Positions 36,530 through 49,000 of a DNA stretch of 64,000 bases are shown here, piece after piece. The stretch covers positions 496,001 through 560,000 of the forward strand of contig JAHLKI010000015.1 of NCBI GenBank assembly GCA_025602905.1. The letters are read 5' to 3'. The position numbers and the translations under genes were made by a program. A model generated the notes under the pieces. The model worked only from the letters and a program-made list of their open reading frames with translations. It ran no database searches and was not told where the DNA came from. Numbering within the stretch: position 1 is the stretch's first letter; each line of letters starts with the position of its first letter. The stretch comes from Phlyctochytrium arcticum (taxonomy: Eukaryota; Chytridiomycota; Chytridiomycetes; Chytridiales; Chytridiaceae).

Positions 36530-37676
36530 CTATCGCCGCCTTCGTTTCCCGAGCTTAGAATCGGCATGAACGGCGGTGTTTTCCTTATCCTATGGCAGGG
36601 AAATGATTAGGCCTAGAAGGTATTGATTCCAGTACTCGGAAACCAACTTGGGAACTTACTGCTTCAACTGCAGCGTTTTCATCTGCCGATGACTTGTCAA
36701 ACCATCCATTGAAAGTTATTCTCTCGACATTTCCGTCATCATCAGCGACCAACACTCCAGCCTTCCAACAATCAAAGCGGAGGCCAAGCTCCTTATTTCT
36801 CTCATATTCTTTGGCAATCTCGGTTTCATCGCCTTTCCAATCTTTGTATGCTTGGAGATTTTGCCGTCCAATCAGTCTCATGGTTTTGATGCGCAGATCA
36901 TTAGGTCGCCAATCTGGGAGCAGCTCTTCTGAAATAGCGCGAAAATGCCCAATGCCATGCTTGGTAATGCCTTGAATTAGCAATGCACGATCTGACTCTG
37001 TCCATTTCTTGGTGGATGCTTGATCCTGCAACGTAGTACCTCGTGGGGGGCGGAAGTACCTAAATAAACAATTGGCGATCCTTGTTCAGAAAAAGAGCTT
37101 CACATGATTTACTCACTCTTGATTCAATGTACCGTCCTCGAGAATAATGTCCTTGGTGACTTCGAACTCCTCTCGAACACAAAACTGTAAGCGCATCTTC
37201 TTGACCCATGCTTGCTTCACAAGCATCTCTCTTTCCTTTTTTTGATTCACGGAGGCAACATCTGATTCGGTTCGTGTTGATCGGCTGAGCCCAGGCATCT
37301 CATCTCCCGTAGGGTCCGCTATCCCAGTTTCAAACATAAGAGTGGCCTCATCTTTCTCATTTTCAATCTCAGTCATCGGTACGGGCCTTTCATCGTTGTC
37401 TAGAATATCCAAAAGCTCATTATCCTCTAGAATATCATCTTCCAAAGAATCTACGCCAAAATCCTCAGAGAACCCCGTACGAGAGCGAGCCGGCGATGAC
37501 ATGAGCAAGAAATGCTCTGAATTATAAAGCGGCCCTGATTGACGTGAAACCGCGGTCGCGGGCGAGGATAAGTGATGTCCAGACAATGGTGGGTTTATAT
37601 TATCATCTGTATCGGAAAAAGGAGTTGGGGCATCGTCTGAGAACAAATCACTCGTTGGTATGTCGGTGAGCACCAT
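36530..37676 (-). CDS. SANT/Myb-like domain protein of unknown role
   Basis: Three exons, 37676-37117, 37059-36660 and 36589-36530, encode 339 residues. The first 130 residues are acidic and Ser-rich (LEDDILEDNELLDILDNDER). From about residue 200, WTESDRALLIQGITKHGIGH followed by FRAISEELLPDW looks like a SANT/Myb helix set: a conserved Trp and the spacing of a Myb repeat. It is followed by NDLRIKTMRLIGRQNLQAYK, EYERNKELGLRFDCWKAGVL and VADDDGNVE. The last exon ends GKRRRR, a possible nuclear localisation signal. The block after the SANT-like repeat looks well conserved in type, but I cannot name the family. A nuclear chromatin or transcription role is inference. Confidence 0.65.
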
Positions 37677-38718
37677 GGTCCCTGGTAGGTTAACTGCTTT
37701 TTAGTAGTTTGTACCCTAAAGATTGTTCGTGAAGTGGATGTGAACGTCGGATCGGAGTGTCGCAGGCAGGAGGATCTCTGTCCGAACAGCAGATTTGTCC
37801 GAACGCGCTTCACAGCTCCGAGCCCTCCGAGTCTCCGAGTTGACCGAATCATCAGTCCTTTTCCCAGAGTTCTGTACTAGTCTCTAAAGATCTAGAGAGT
37901 GGTACATTCTGCTGTTTATTTTGTAACAAACCACTATGATAAACCAACAGTGCCCCAAAGAAAAAAGTTGGCCAGATTTTCCGCTCTACAAGGGGCACCT
38001 CAGGAAGAACTGAGCAGAATGTGCTCTATCCCTCCATAAATGATAGTTTCCGATGTGGGGGACGCATGCAAAGTTGCATTTTTGCCTTGACCACATTCCT
38101 ACGATTGTAATCATTATATCTCGGTTCCACCATAAGCGCTATATCAGCTGCTGGATCAGCTCTTCCTAGAATCTACTCATACTTCATGTCATCCAAGGGC
38201 CAGGATCTGAAATGGCCAGTTGGCAGCAAAGAACTTCTCGAAGTTGCGTTCACAATAGAGACCTGTTAGGGACATGTGGCTCGGGGACATCTATCAATGA
38301 CTTCAAGGTGGAAACATTGCCATTGACACATACTTGATAAATTTGCCGTCGCAACGAGATAGGTCAGATGCCTTGAATACGATTTTTGAAAGGATTTTGT
38401 CGATAATCACAGATGATTTTCATTCGTATAGGAGGTAGCGAGTGCGAGCCCAGACTGATGTGGGAACGGATCACTGTTGAAGTGTATCAGACAGATAAAA
38501 GAGTAACATCGTAGGAACAATAAATTAGCTGGAAATGAACCAACTATCTCGTGCACATTGCGTGGCCGGCGAGAGCCGCTGTCAGAGCCGCTGTTGAACT
38601 TCCGCGACAGGCCGCTCGCTCGCCGCAGCCAGAGGATCTCGGATTCTCGGCGAAACATCTTGCTGCTTCAGCCTGCTTGCGGGACCTGACCTGCAAAAGA
38701 CCACGGCCGTCACTCGTC
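37677..38718. other. Divergent intergenic region SANT-like gene / PDI gene
   Basis: About 1.0 kb between two start codons. Only short frames with no family resemblance are seen. I find no RNA gene or repeat. It presumably carries both promoters. Confidence 0.4.
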
Positions 38719-40902
38719 ATGGCTATACAAAGTTCCTACATGCGCTGGAAAAGTCCAGGCCGCTTCTTTCTGCTCTTCCTCTTGGCCCTTTCCCTCATAT
38801 CCAGCACCGTCGCTGCAGCACTCACACCCGAAGAGGAGGCCGCATACAAGGACTCAATTGTGAAAGTCCGTCATATCGAGCCCGCACAATTTCAAGACAC
38901 TATCAAGAGTGGATCATGGTTGATCTTTTTCGGCGTAAGCTATTGTCCACATTGCAAGAAGTAAAGTGATTTATATTCCAGGAGAGTGAATGGGATGGTT
39001 TCTGATCAGTTTCTAGGTTTACCCCAACATGGTTAGAGGCCGAAAAGCGTGTGGAAAATTTGGGGACCGACTTTCACCTCGGGAAAGTAGAGTGCGCTTC
39101 TCGACCCGAAAATGCAGGTGAGTGATAGACGGCACAATGCCACGTCCGGACAAAGTCATCATTCCAATACCTCGTCCTCTAGAACTATGCATTGATCAGC
39201 ACATCGACGGCTATCCAACAGTCAAACGGTAATCACTTTCTTGTGGATTAGGATCTGGAACTACTTATGTATCTGTTGATCAGATATGTCAACGGGATAG
39301 ACACCGAAACTCTATCAGAAACTCTGCACGAGAAGATTGGCTTGAATTCCTATATTGACAATGAAATTGCGAAAAATCGCAAAGTTTCGAAGGCAATTGA
39401 GCAGCTTACCGCAATTGCCAAGGATTCCACGAAACCTCAATCTTCTATTAACCCTGATGGCCAGGTTATAGACTTGACGGACAAAACCTTCGCCATTATG
39501 ACAAACAACACCCCCTGGTTCATCATGTTTCATGCTCCGTGGTGCGGGCACTGCCAGACCCTAAAGCCTGTCTTTGAACAGCTGGCCCCTCATCTTCAGG
39601 GACGCGTCAACGTTGGCAAAGTTGATTGCACAGTTGAGGGAGCGACATGTCGCCAGTTCGGTGTACGAGGGTATCCCACTTTGAAGTTTATGATTTCACC
39701 TGCTCCTGCCATCGAATACAAGGGCTCAAGGTCGTTTGATGCGATGAAGAGTTTCGCGGAAGGTTATACAAGCCAACCGCCCTTCATTCCAGCGAGGGCG
39801 TCAGAAATTGCCAGTGTGCTACAGCAGAAAGAAGTCACCTTTTTTGCATATTATGATCCAACAACCATGCCGCGCACTGCTCTCGTAAGTTTGCAGTTCA
39901 TTGCTGCATGTATTTCACTGACTGTCGTATATATAGAACGCCATCATGAGTGTCGCAAGTAACCTACGGAACCAAGCGTCATTCTACATTACCCCCGAAC
40001 TCTCGGCAGGCACTTTTCTCGGCGCGAAATTGACACCTGATGAGCCCTCCTTTTGGGCAGTCAAACTGCACGGTGATGAGATAATTCAATACGATGCCAA
40101 GCTCGATGACACAGTAGCGTCGAAACAGTATCTTTATCAATTTGTCTTCGACAATCGCCACCCACGCGTGCTTCATCTTGATGCTGATAATCAAGAAGAG
40201 GTTCTGGGAAGTGAGAAACTCGTAGTAATGGCGGTGCTTGACCCGGCCTCACCACAGCGGAGTTCGATTTTGAAGACATTAACTGGCGCAGCTAAAGAAT
40301 GGTCATCCGGCGAAACATCCGAAGCGCTGAACAGATTGGCCGTATTCACATGGTTAGATGGCACGAAATGGCAGCAGTATATTGACCGTGTATACGGTTT
40401 GCGTCCAGAGGACTTACCACGAATCATCATTGCTGACCCAAAGGTACAGCTTTGTGTATACCTAGAAAGAATAAAATCGCTCATATCCTCCACAGGATGA
40501 TGTTTATTACATCAAGGACAAAGATGGGCAGCAAATTCCTTTTGAGCAGACCGCGCTTCTTGCGACGATTAGTGACATTTTGGAGGGCAAAATTACGGTA
40601 TGCTCACAGAGTTGTTTCAATGTATTTGTTGAAAAGCTGATCAGCCCTTTTAAGCCAAACTTTACTTCCGGAATGACTGGCCGCATAATGTACCGCGCAA
40701 AGCAGAATGCTGTGTGGATCATCGTAAGTTACCATTGATTTCCGCGTCATCTGTCCTGATATAAAGATTTTCGCTATAGACCGCAATTTATTCGCATTTT
40801 TTCCTGTTTTTGATGGTAGTCGCAGCCGTGGGTGTATCGGTTGCATATGGAGGCATTCCAAGTTTCCGTCGGGGTGGTCATCATGGACCGAAAGGGGAAT
40901 AA
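38719..40902 (+). CDS. Membrane-anchored protein disulfide isomerase (TMX3/EPS1-like)
   Basis: Multi-exon gene. The N-terminal hydrophobic stretch RFFLLFLLALSLISSTVAAA is a signal peptide for the endoplasmic reticulum. Thioredoxin domain 1 has active site CPHC (FFGVSYCPHCKK) and domain 2 has CGHC (MFHAPWCGHCQTLKP). Both are redox Cys pairs that form or swap disulfides in client proteins. Further thioredoxin-like regions without Cys pairs follow. A single membrane segment near the C-terminus (AIYSHFFLFLMVVAAVGVSV) leaves a short cytosolic tail with Arg-Arg and ending GPKGE; no HDEL-type signal is present. This layout fits TMX3 of animals and EPS1 of yeast. Seven or so short introns were read; the ones near 40600-40780 are the least certain. 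Confidence 0.85.
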
Positions 40903-41059
40903 TACATTCGTTTCCAACATTTTTTGGACGATCAATAAACAGAACTTCATATTTAATGCCCCGCACTCGATGAGAAAGACTAGCCACGAAATCGCCACTC
41001 ACGAAACCTGAAAGGCTCATGATGCCACACTCCCGATATCTAATATGTTACAATATTAA

Positions 41060-41770
41060 CTACTTCTTGTACCGCGCGACAACCCGTTCCATCTTGTCGC
41101 ACTTGACTGCCAATCCAGCCATGGTTTCATCCACTTTCTTCTCCATGTTTTCCAAGCGTTTATATATATCCACTTGGAAACCCTGTAGGCGATCCATGAT
41201 AACTAGAAGAATGTCAGTTAGTTTCTGCCAAACACTAGGATGTGATCGTGTAGGTACCCCTCAAGTCAATGGATCGGGCACGTTCTCGCAGCTCGATCTC
41301 TACCAATCGCTGCTCCAACTCTGCCATTGTATGTTTGACTTTCAGATTCACAGGCTGAGGGGGCGCAATGGCGACTTGAAACTTTGCGATTTTGGCATCT
41401 TTCCGTCCCGCATTCAGAGCTGGGTCGATTCCGTGCATTTTGTCGAGCTCAGTAGGAAGGATGCCATCTTTGATGGCCCTCTCGATTTTACCCACTTGAT
41501 CATTGGGCAAAGTAAGTGAGATGAGGAATGTTTTATCATCAGCAGTCAGACGGAGCTCGCAAGATGTCGCCCGGAAATGACGCTCAAAGAACCAAAAAAG
41601 CTCTGGTTCAGTTTCTTTCCATGCTTGCCATCTACAGTAGCGGAAAGGGGTTAATCGTATGTTCTCCTTAAAGCGAGCTTGTTGACTTACGGCAGTGCCG
41701 TTTTGCACACAAAGTGTACAGTCTTGGCGAGGATGTCCTCATTAGGAGGTATACTGCTTTTGTTCGACAT
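41060..41770 (-). CDS. Small coiled-coil protein of unknown function
   Basis: Three exons, 41770-41691, 41631-41258 and 41202-41060, encode 198 residues. The start MSNKSSIPPNEDILAKTVHF leads to a globular-looking part, WQAWKETEPELFWFFERHFR and ATSCELRLTADDKTFLISLT. A predicted coiled coil follows (VKHTMAELEQRLVEIELRER), and the last exon is a second one (MDRLQGFQVDIYKRLENMEK) ending VVARYKK. I do not recognise the family. The size and the globular-head-plus-coil layout resemble small subunits of kinetochore, spindle or DNA-repair complexes, which is only an analogy. Two ACGCGT boxes lie 86-103 bases upstream. It converges on the PDI gene, 157 bases away. The open frame continues upstream without an ATG, so an extra 5' exon is possible. 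Confidence 0.55.
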
Positions 41771-41839
41771 GACCTTCTCCCAACCTCCAAAATTTAGGTG
41801 TGAAAACGACTCGCGAATCAACGCATTTGTGATTACGTA

Positions 41840-42025
41840 ATGAATTTGACGCTCGACGCGTTTGCAGACGCGTTGGCAGGCTTTTCCCACTCATGGTGTT
41901 TGGCAGGATGCAAAGAAGACCCCAAGACGTACGGCGATTTCCTTCAGTCATGGATAGACGCCTGTATGCAGGCCAAAAACATGGGCTGCTTCATGTCCAA
42001 CGCTGAAAAACTCAAGCAAGGATGA
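41840..42025 (+). CDS. Hypothetical 61-residue Cys-containing protein (doubtful)
   Basis: ATG-to-stop frame beginning MNLTLDAFADALAGF, with four Cys (WCLAGC, IDACMQ, MGCFMS) and a basic end LKQG. It starts 70 bases from the divergent ATG of the coiled-coil gene and overlaps that gene's presumed promoter. It has no signal peptide. It could be a small real gene or a chance frame; no family is recognised. Confidence 0.25.
   Translation: MNLTLDAFADALAGFSHSWCLAGCKEDPKTYGDFLQSWIDACMQAKNMGCFMSNAEKLKQG
41856..41873. promoter_or_regulatory. Paired ACGCGT boxes upstream of the coiled-coil gene
   Basis: Two ACGCGT hexamers (41856-41861 and 41868-41873), 12 bases apart start to start, about one helical turn, and 86-103 bases before the ATG at 41770. 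Paired MCB boxes at this spacing are typical of MBF-controlled G1/S genes in fungi. They also lie inside the doubtful frame at 41840-42025. Confidence 0.35.
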
Positions 42026-43056
42026 GGTGCCCTCAATACTAGATCGCGTATTTCCTGCTAGTGAGAGTTTGATAGACTTTCAGCCAACACCTAGTCCCTA
42101 CGTAGAGTGATGAGGCAGACGAACCACAAATCTCTCAAAGAAGATGATGACTTTCCATCCTTCGCGACATACACACAGAATGCCACAAAGCCACACGTTC
42201 AGGAACCTTCCAAATGGTGCATCATAAGGCCCTCCAATCTATAACAAGAGTACCAGACACCGCCCGCGGAGTCAACGCAAAATTGCAAGTGTTGCTGTGT
42301 CTAGATGAGTAGAGCTAGATGTTGGTCATCCCAACATAGTATTCCCTTCTGAAAATATGCTTCTGTAGTGAGCTCAGTCGCCGATCTGACAGAAACCGAG
42401 GACGACCGTACCCTTCTCAGCAACTATGAGTCCTTTGCCCAGACATATGCAATGACATGATTTTTGTTAGTGACCGTGCTCTGGCCAACAGCAACGCCAT
42501 CAAGCAAGCACCAAATCTACTTATAGCACTGCATCAAAGCCGTCACTGCAAAGGTAATATGCAGATTTGGTCGTCAAGCGAGCGTTGAGTGAATGCTTGT
42601 CACTTGGCCTACTACAAGCGCGAACCATCATGGATCAGACTGATACTAACCAAGCGAGTGACCGATGTTGCGAGTTGTTGCACAACAGCCGTCTTGCATG
42701 CCGGCATCGCACACTGCCAACCCGAACGGTGGGCATATTACCAAGCTACTCTTTGAGTCGGTGGCTGGTCCCGACGAATGTGTCTGATACCTACGGCCCA
42801 GAGCTGGTGAGCTCCCCTTCCGCATCGACCGTGTTTGCACAAATAAGAACACAGCTGAGAGAAGTATCAATATTGAAAGGGATGCCGAACCCGGGAACCC
42901 AACCAGAGTAAGGAACCATCCAAAAACGCGGTACTATATTCTGGCATGAAGCACAAACAGTATTGTTCATTCGCACAATATTATATGATCTGGCACTAGT
43001 ATACATCGAGTTAATACAAGGACAAAGTTAGAAATACAAATATACAGCAAATGGGG

Positions 43057-46000
43057 TTAACGACCTCCAGATTGCCTATCCTTCTGTAGTGACATGCGAG
43101 CGGTACCTGCACCTGAAGCAGATTTTTCCATGACCACTTCCGCTTCATCATCCCCCGACGTGTTGAGATCAGGTAGACCCAATTTTACGGCCGCAAGACT
43201 ACCCAACCAGGTCAAAAACTGACGTGCTTCGGGCGCACTTGCTAGCCGAATTGAACGACCTTGTAAGGGCGGGGGCGACGATAGGGTAGGATTCTGAGAA
43301 AAAGATGTTGTGGGACGAGAACGATTTGAGCGAGAGGATGCAACTGCACGGGTGGACGGACGCGTAGAGCCACCAGAGCTGGACGACGCTGTGTAATCGA
43401 ACAGAGATAGCAGTAATGACATATTCAGTTCTTCAAATGGCGGATCGTTTGGTAGTTCATCCTGCCATTTGCACATGGTAAGTAAGGAGCGCATTTGTGA
43501 TTTCAAATATGGGGAAACGATGACATACCTCGCCATTGACGCCAAAGCAGGCCTTGACACATCCAATCAAACTTGACCAAACTTCCTCAATTTCTGCTTC
43601 AAAATCGTCGGCATCACCCAGGTCTAAAATGGCCATAATCTTGCTGCCGATGTCTCGCATTGATTTCAGCGTCGATAATGGGACTCGAAAAACAAAACAC
43701 ATGAGCTGGGGCGACGCAGGAACTAACGCTATTGAAGACCCAGAAGACGCTGTCCCGAGACTCGAATTACTAGCTGCCGTACCGTTTCCATGACGGGACG
43801 ATCCGCGGGAAGCGACAGAGCTTCGAGGGGAGATTTTCTTGGCCGTCTTACCGGCTGGCTGTGATTGAGTGGGTGGGCGTGACGGACGGGACGAAGACGT
43901 GGTCGGCGTAGTCGACGTGCTTGCACGCGGAATATTTATTTGAACAAGGATTCCGTAAACATAATCCCGTTCTACTGTTTTTGTATTGCCGTCACAACCT
44001 TCATAGTGAACAGAAGTAGGCTTCTGGGTGGTCCAGCTCAACGACCATGCGTCGTCTGGCAAGCAAGGGGAACCTATCAGGCTCAACGCACCGTCAGCTG
44101 TTGCTTCCGGTTTCGGTATGCAAGAGTCGGTTAGACAACTTTCCATAGTATACGGGACACCAACGTGTTCGGAAAGGAGTGCGTGTACTCGACGTATTCG
44201 CGCAGCCACTGCCGCCTGCCATGGATCAGAGAAGCTGGTAGTGGTGATTGCGGGCCGTTGAGCCCTGTCTTGGGTCAGAGAACAGAGAAAGTCCATCCAT
44301 TCTTGCGCATGCCACTTGTAACCACTCAAATTCATCAGTTGCGCATTGGGACTAAGAAGTCCGAAGCCCCCTTGGGGCTTCAAAATGTCTTCCGGTGCCA
44401 ACAAAGATGAGGTATCCACCTCACCAGTGCGCATCTGAAGGAATTGGTGAATCTCCTTGGCTGCAAGAAGTCCTACATCTTGAGTTTTCAATTTTACGCT
44501 GGTATCCAGCTCGGTGCCCTCCAAAAGAGCACGTCGCATGCCTTCACAGCGAGTGGCCTGATATGCTAGGGCTGCTGTGGTGCCAGCTCCGGGATGTAGA
44601 AAAGTTTTTGATTCCTCTTCAGCTTGTCCTTCAGGCTCAAGCAGACTATTACTTTCTGCAGTCAACCCAGCATAGAGTGTGGCCAAACCTCCTAATACAC
44701 TCGACAAAGTGGCATGTTCATATCCATCAGAGATAATGGCATGAAGTGCGTCACTGAAGTAGCGGCGCGCTGCCTTCCAGGTTGAACGATAGGCAGCATT
44801 ATGACGGTCAATGGCATGGCGTTGAGCAGCAGTGACGGTTGCTGTCAAGACACTCAGTTGAAGTATCGTGCTGGGATTGGCGTGCACAATCTGGCAAGCT
44901 GCATTGCGAGCTTGACTCAATACTGATGCAACTGCCCCCGGCGAATGAGATCCACTGTCCCACATCGCCCACGCGAGACATGCAGAGCTCTGGACGAACC
45001 CGTTGATAGCCCCATTGTAGCTACTTTTACCATCTGCCCGTCCGGTACACGGCACTGTACGTTTCCAGGCATCACAAGCATGCGTGTACGCTGCTATTGC
45101 TGACGAAAATGATGGCCAATGGTGTACAGAATATAGATCGCCTAGAATGTGCCACTCCTGTGGTGTTCGGATACCTTTGCTACCTGCCACCGTCAAAATT
45201 TTGTCAATCTCAGACAGCCACTTTGCGTTCGTAGATCGAGGCATTTCGTCCTCGTCCTGCTTGTCACTCCATCCCGCGTTGGTCTGTCGCCCATGCCGGA
45301 CCGCAACGCTTTCCATTGCCATAAAATATGCGAGAAACTTGGTGGTATTGTTGGCACGCCCCAGACTTATTCCTTTCGCGGCATACTCCTTCGCAACACC
45401 AAACAGCCCATGAGAAAGCAATGACTCTACCAGCCGAGATAAAATTTGAAGATGGAGGTACGCTCTCGGAGGCATAGAGCTAAACCGCGAAACGATAGCA
45501 GGACGAATGGAATAAGATGGCTTCATAGGAGAAGACTCTCTAGTTTCCAGCACTAACAAGGCTGATGTGAGACTGGAAGTAGATAACAATGAGTTGTAAA
45601 TATAATTTGCGTCAACTTCAGATGAACATCTTACCATTTCGAGGCCGCCTCGTAATTCCACCGAAGCATATGAACCTGAGCTGCGCAATCGAAACCTCGC
45701 ACTATCATTTCCACACGACTATCCCAGGTTTCCTTGTTAGATAGTGGCGTGTTCCGGATATCAATTTGCGCGTCAGAGATTAGTTTGCCCAAAACAGCAT
45801 CCAATCGGGGTAGGATAGCGTTTAAAAGTCCGGGGGCATCTCGCTTCATTGATTTGTTGAGTGTGGAGACAGAGCCGTGATTCGGCACCGCAATAGCGAG
45901 CCCGGTGGCACTACTAATAGAGGCATTCCGGTTATTGGGATCAATAGCAAATGATCCAGCGGCAGGGTAGTTGTGAGAATGAGGTAGCTCTGAGAGATGT

Positions 46001-49000
46001 GGCGATTGTAATCCGACTGAAAGCGGGTTCCCTTTCTCCGAAAGATTTCGGTCCAACGCATCCTCCTTCTGTCGGCTGACGAGTTGTTCATACTTGACAT
46101 TACCTACATCTGCGTTTGTAGCTCCTGATAAATTAAGGATTCTAAGCACAATTTTGCAGCGCACCAGCTCATATTTTTGAGCCACTTCCGCCCCATAGAG
46201 CACCCCAAGCTTGTCAGATAGGACATGCTCTGCCACATTGCGCAAAAGCCGTAAATTAAGCATGGAATCGAGCAAATGTGTTTTCTCATCGTATCTTGTA
46301 TCTGCAAGCGGAAGCACCGCTGTTCCCGCAGGGGCAGCGTAGTGTTTCTTGTCCTCCGGAATAAGTGCTTTGCCGAGGGATACTGACAGCAGACACTCGA
46401 TCCCATCTGCTAAGCTGTCCATAGCAACAAGGCCGTCCGCTTTCAAAATACGTGCAAGTGCCAGGAGTGAGGATGACTTGTATACTGATATCGCCAAATG
46501 TTCGACTAGACTTAATAATGGCACTGCCACCCAGGGCTCCCCAATCACCGTGATGAGCTCGGAGGCAGTATAGACGAGTGCATCCGAGAAAGTTCCTGGA
46601 TCACACCGGAGAGGATCAGAGAATATATCCATAAGTGGAGACAAATACGGTGGAGTGTAAAGACCGTACGATGCTGGGCGGGAGGGGTGCGGAATAGACC
46701 CCTTCAGCGGAGCTGAAAACAATTTTGCGGCAAAAAGTACAAGTGAATGATGCTTGTCCAAGTGCAGGGGTTCATACCAATTGCGCACAATCTTGATTAT
46801 AGCCATTCCGGCAACGACGGCATTCTTGATCCCCCCAGTAATTTGTAAAACATCCTTTGAAGCGGAGGCAGAAGTAGAGAATTGCCAAGTATCCCCCCCA
46901 ATGACAGACTTCCAGTCCGTTATGACGCGAGTTTTGTCCATTACAAAATCGATACATTTTGACCAAAGGTGACAGGCGCCCTCCCTATCTCCATTTGCGA
47001 AAAGCAAATTTCCAAATTCGTGGGCGGCCATAGCGGCGGTATTCCGAGCTTTTTGGGCATGAGCTGCCTCCAGAGCAGCTTCGTATGCTCCAGTAGCGGC
47101 CATTAGAAACTTCGAGGGGACGCTCAGAGGCTCCTTTGTGCGAATGGTTTGCAGCGTACATTCCGCATGATAACTTCTAGCTCTAACTAAAAGCTGCAAT
47201 GGAGTACGTGGCTCTTTTCCTTGGTCGAACCAAGTCTCAGCCTCTGTCATCCACTGCCCTTCTTCCGCTGTACCGCGACAGTACTCATCATAAGCATCGC
47301 CCAAAACAGGTCGGAGTATTTGTCCATAGACTCCACAAAATGTCCTGTCAAATCGCATTCCAAACTCGATCATGCGATGGTTTCGTTTAGCGGCAGCAAG
47401 CGTCTCGAGTGAGAAGAGACACATTGCTGCTATTTTGGACAAGTCAAGGGGTGTGACCTGGATTTCTCCGAAGCGATCAAGCCAGCCCGCAATAAACTGC
47501 TGCGTGTAGAGGTCTGAAAGGGACTTCAAGGGAAGGCGTTGATGGTGGAAGGCGTCTTTGGAAGCAGTAGCAGGCCGAGACGGGTAACCAAAAGTTTGCC
47601 CCGTGCTTGGGCGGGAAGGGATTCCAAAGTGCGCATGATTTTCTTCGTCATCGGCACTGCGGACGCTGACGCCATCCAAAAGGTCTAGTAAACACGTTGC
47701 CGCAATCCACCAGGCCCGCCATAACGTTTGACGGCGAAACTCGGTGCCGTTCAAAACATTGCGTGAAAGCAGAAACCGATGAGCTGTCCACAGGTGCTGG
47801 CAACTTTCCAGTACTTGAGACCACGCTTTGATGCGGACTGCAAGAGTGATAGATTGCACCATGTACTGCGACATATCCAATATCATACGAGTTATATCCG
47901 GAGTCACTCCTCTGGGGGACAGGTCGTCAGCATTCGCGGTCCCTACTGCTAATGCTGTAGACCCTGTGTTGGTCGTAACAGTGACACGTCTCGGAGGGTC
48001 CGTGCGGAACTCATTTAGAATAATCTTGCCCGATGCGCGAAACTCCAGTTGGTCCCGGAGTGTTTGGTCAATGGAAGTGCCCATATCGCGCCCGCTCACC
48101 TCCTTTTGTAGTTGCTCGAACACTGCCAAACCATGCGCCAGAGCCAGGCGTGCGCGGGCAGGGGCTTCAAAATCCAACACAATTCTCAAGCGACGCGCAT
48201 AACGTCTGCGTTTCCAAAATGCAGATAAAACGGTATCTAATACGCGAATCGCACGTTCTTTGTTTTCTCGGTCCTGCGGAGTCAAATTGGCAAAGTACGC
48301 TTGGCGGGCAGCAGCACGCTTTCGGCGCAAAGTAACAGCGTCAACACTTGTACTCGTATCCCCTCCAGCATCACTACGAGCATGGTGGGACCCAGGGCTT
48401 TGAGAACGTTCGCGGTGGATTGGGCGTGGGGAAGGCTGAGAATCGCTCACAGTTGGCTTGGAAAGCTGGATACCAAAGGCCGTTGGGGGAGGTGTCCCCG
48501 GAACTTCACCGGGGTGTATCACATCGCTTTGTGCCCGCCGGGAAATTTCTGAGATTGGATTGACATCTGTACGGCCGCTCCCGTCAAGTTTCGGCTCGCT
48601 ATGCTGGCCACCGGTCGCATTTTCTCCAGTTACGGCATCTATCACAGAGCCATACTTAGACTTCCGTGACTTTGTGACCGCTCCAGATTTTGGCCGCGGC
48701 CCCGCAACTGACGCGTTGCTAGCATGGCGGAGCCTTCCCCTTTTGAAATTTTGGAATAAGTACTTAATTGCGCGACACCAAGTGCAGATTAAGTCAGCTC
48801 ACCGCTCTTTTGTCCTCTTCTTATCTTGTGTCTTCTTCTCTCCAAATAAACTCCTTTTCTTTCGTTTCCCGATAGTTCCGCCGCCCTCCTTCACCTCTTC
48901 GTCATCATATGTCAGAATTTTAAGGTTCCGTTTCTCAATCCATTCTTCAACATCGACGCAAATGCGGATACAGTGATCTGGTATGCCAGTCTGGATACAC

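Larger units (their letters stand above)
41771..43056. other. Intergenic region coiled-coil gene / CFAP54 stop
   Basis: About 1.3 kb. It holds the promoter of the coiled-coil gene with paired ACGCGT boxes, a short Cys-containing plus-strand frame at 41840-42025, and another plus-strand ATG frame at 42630-42911 (94 residues, no family seen). The rest shows nothing. Confidence 0.4.
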
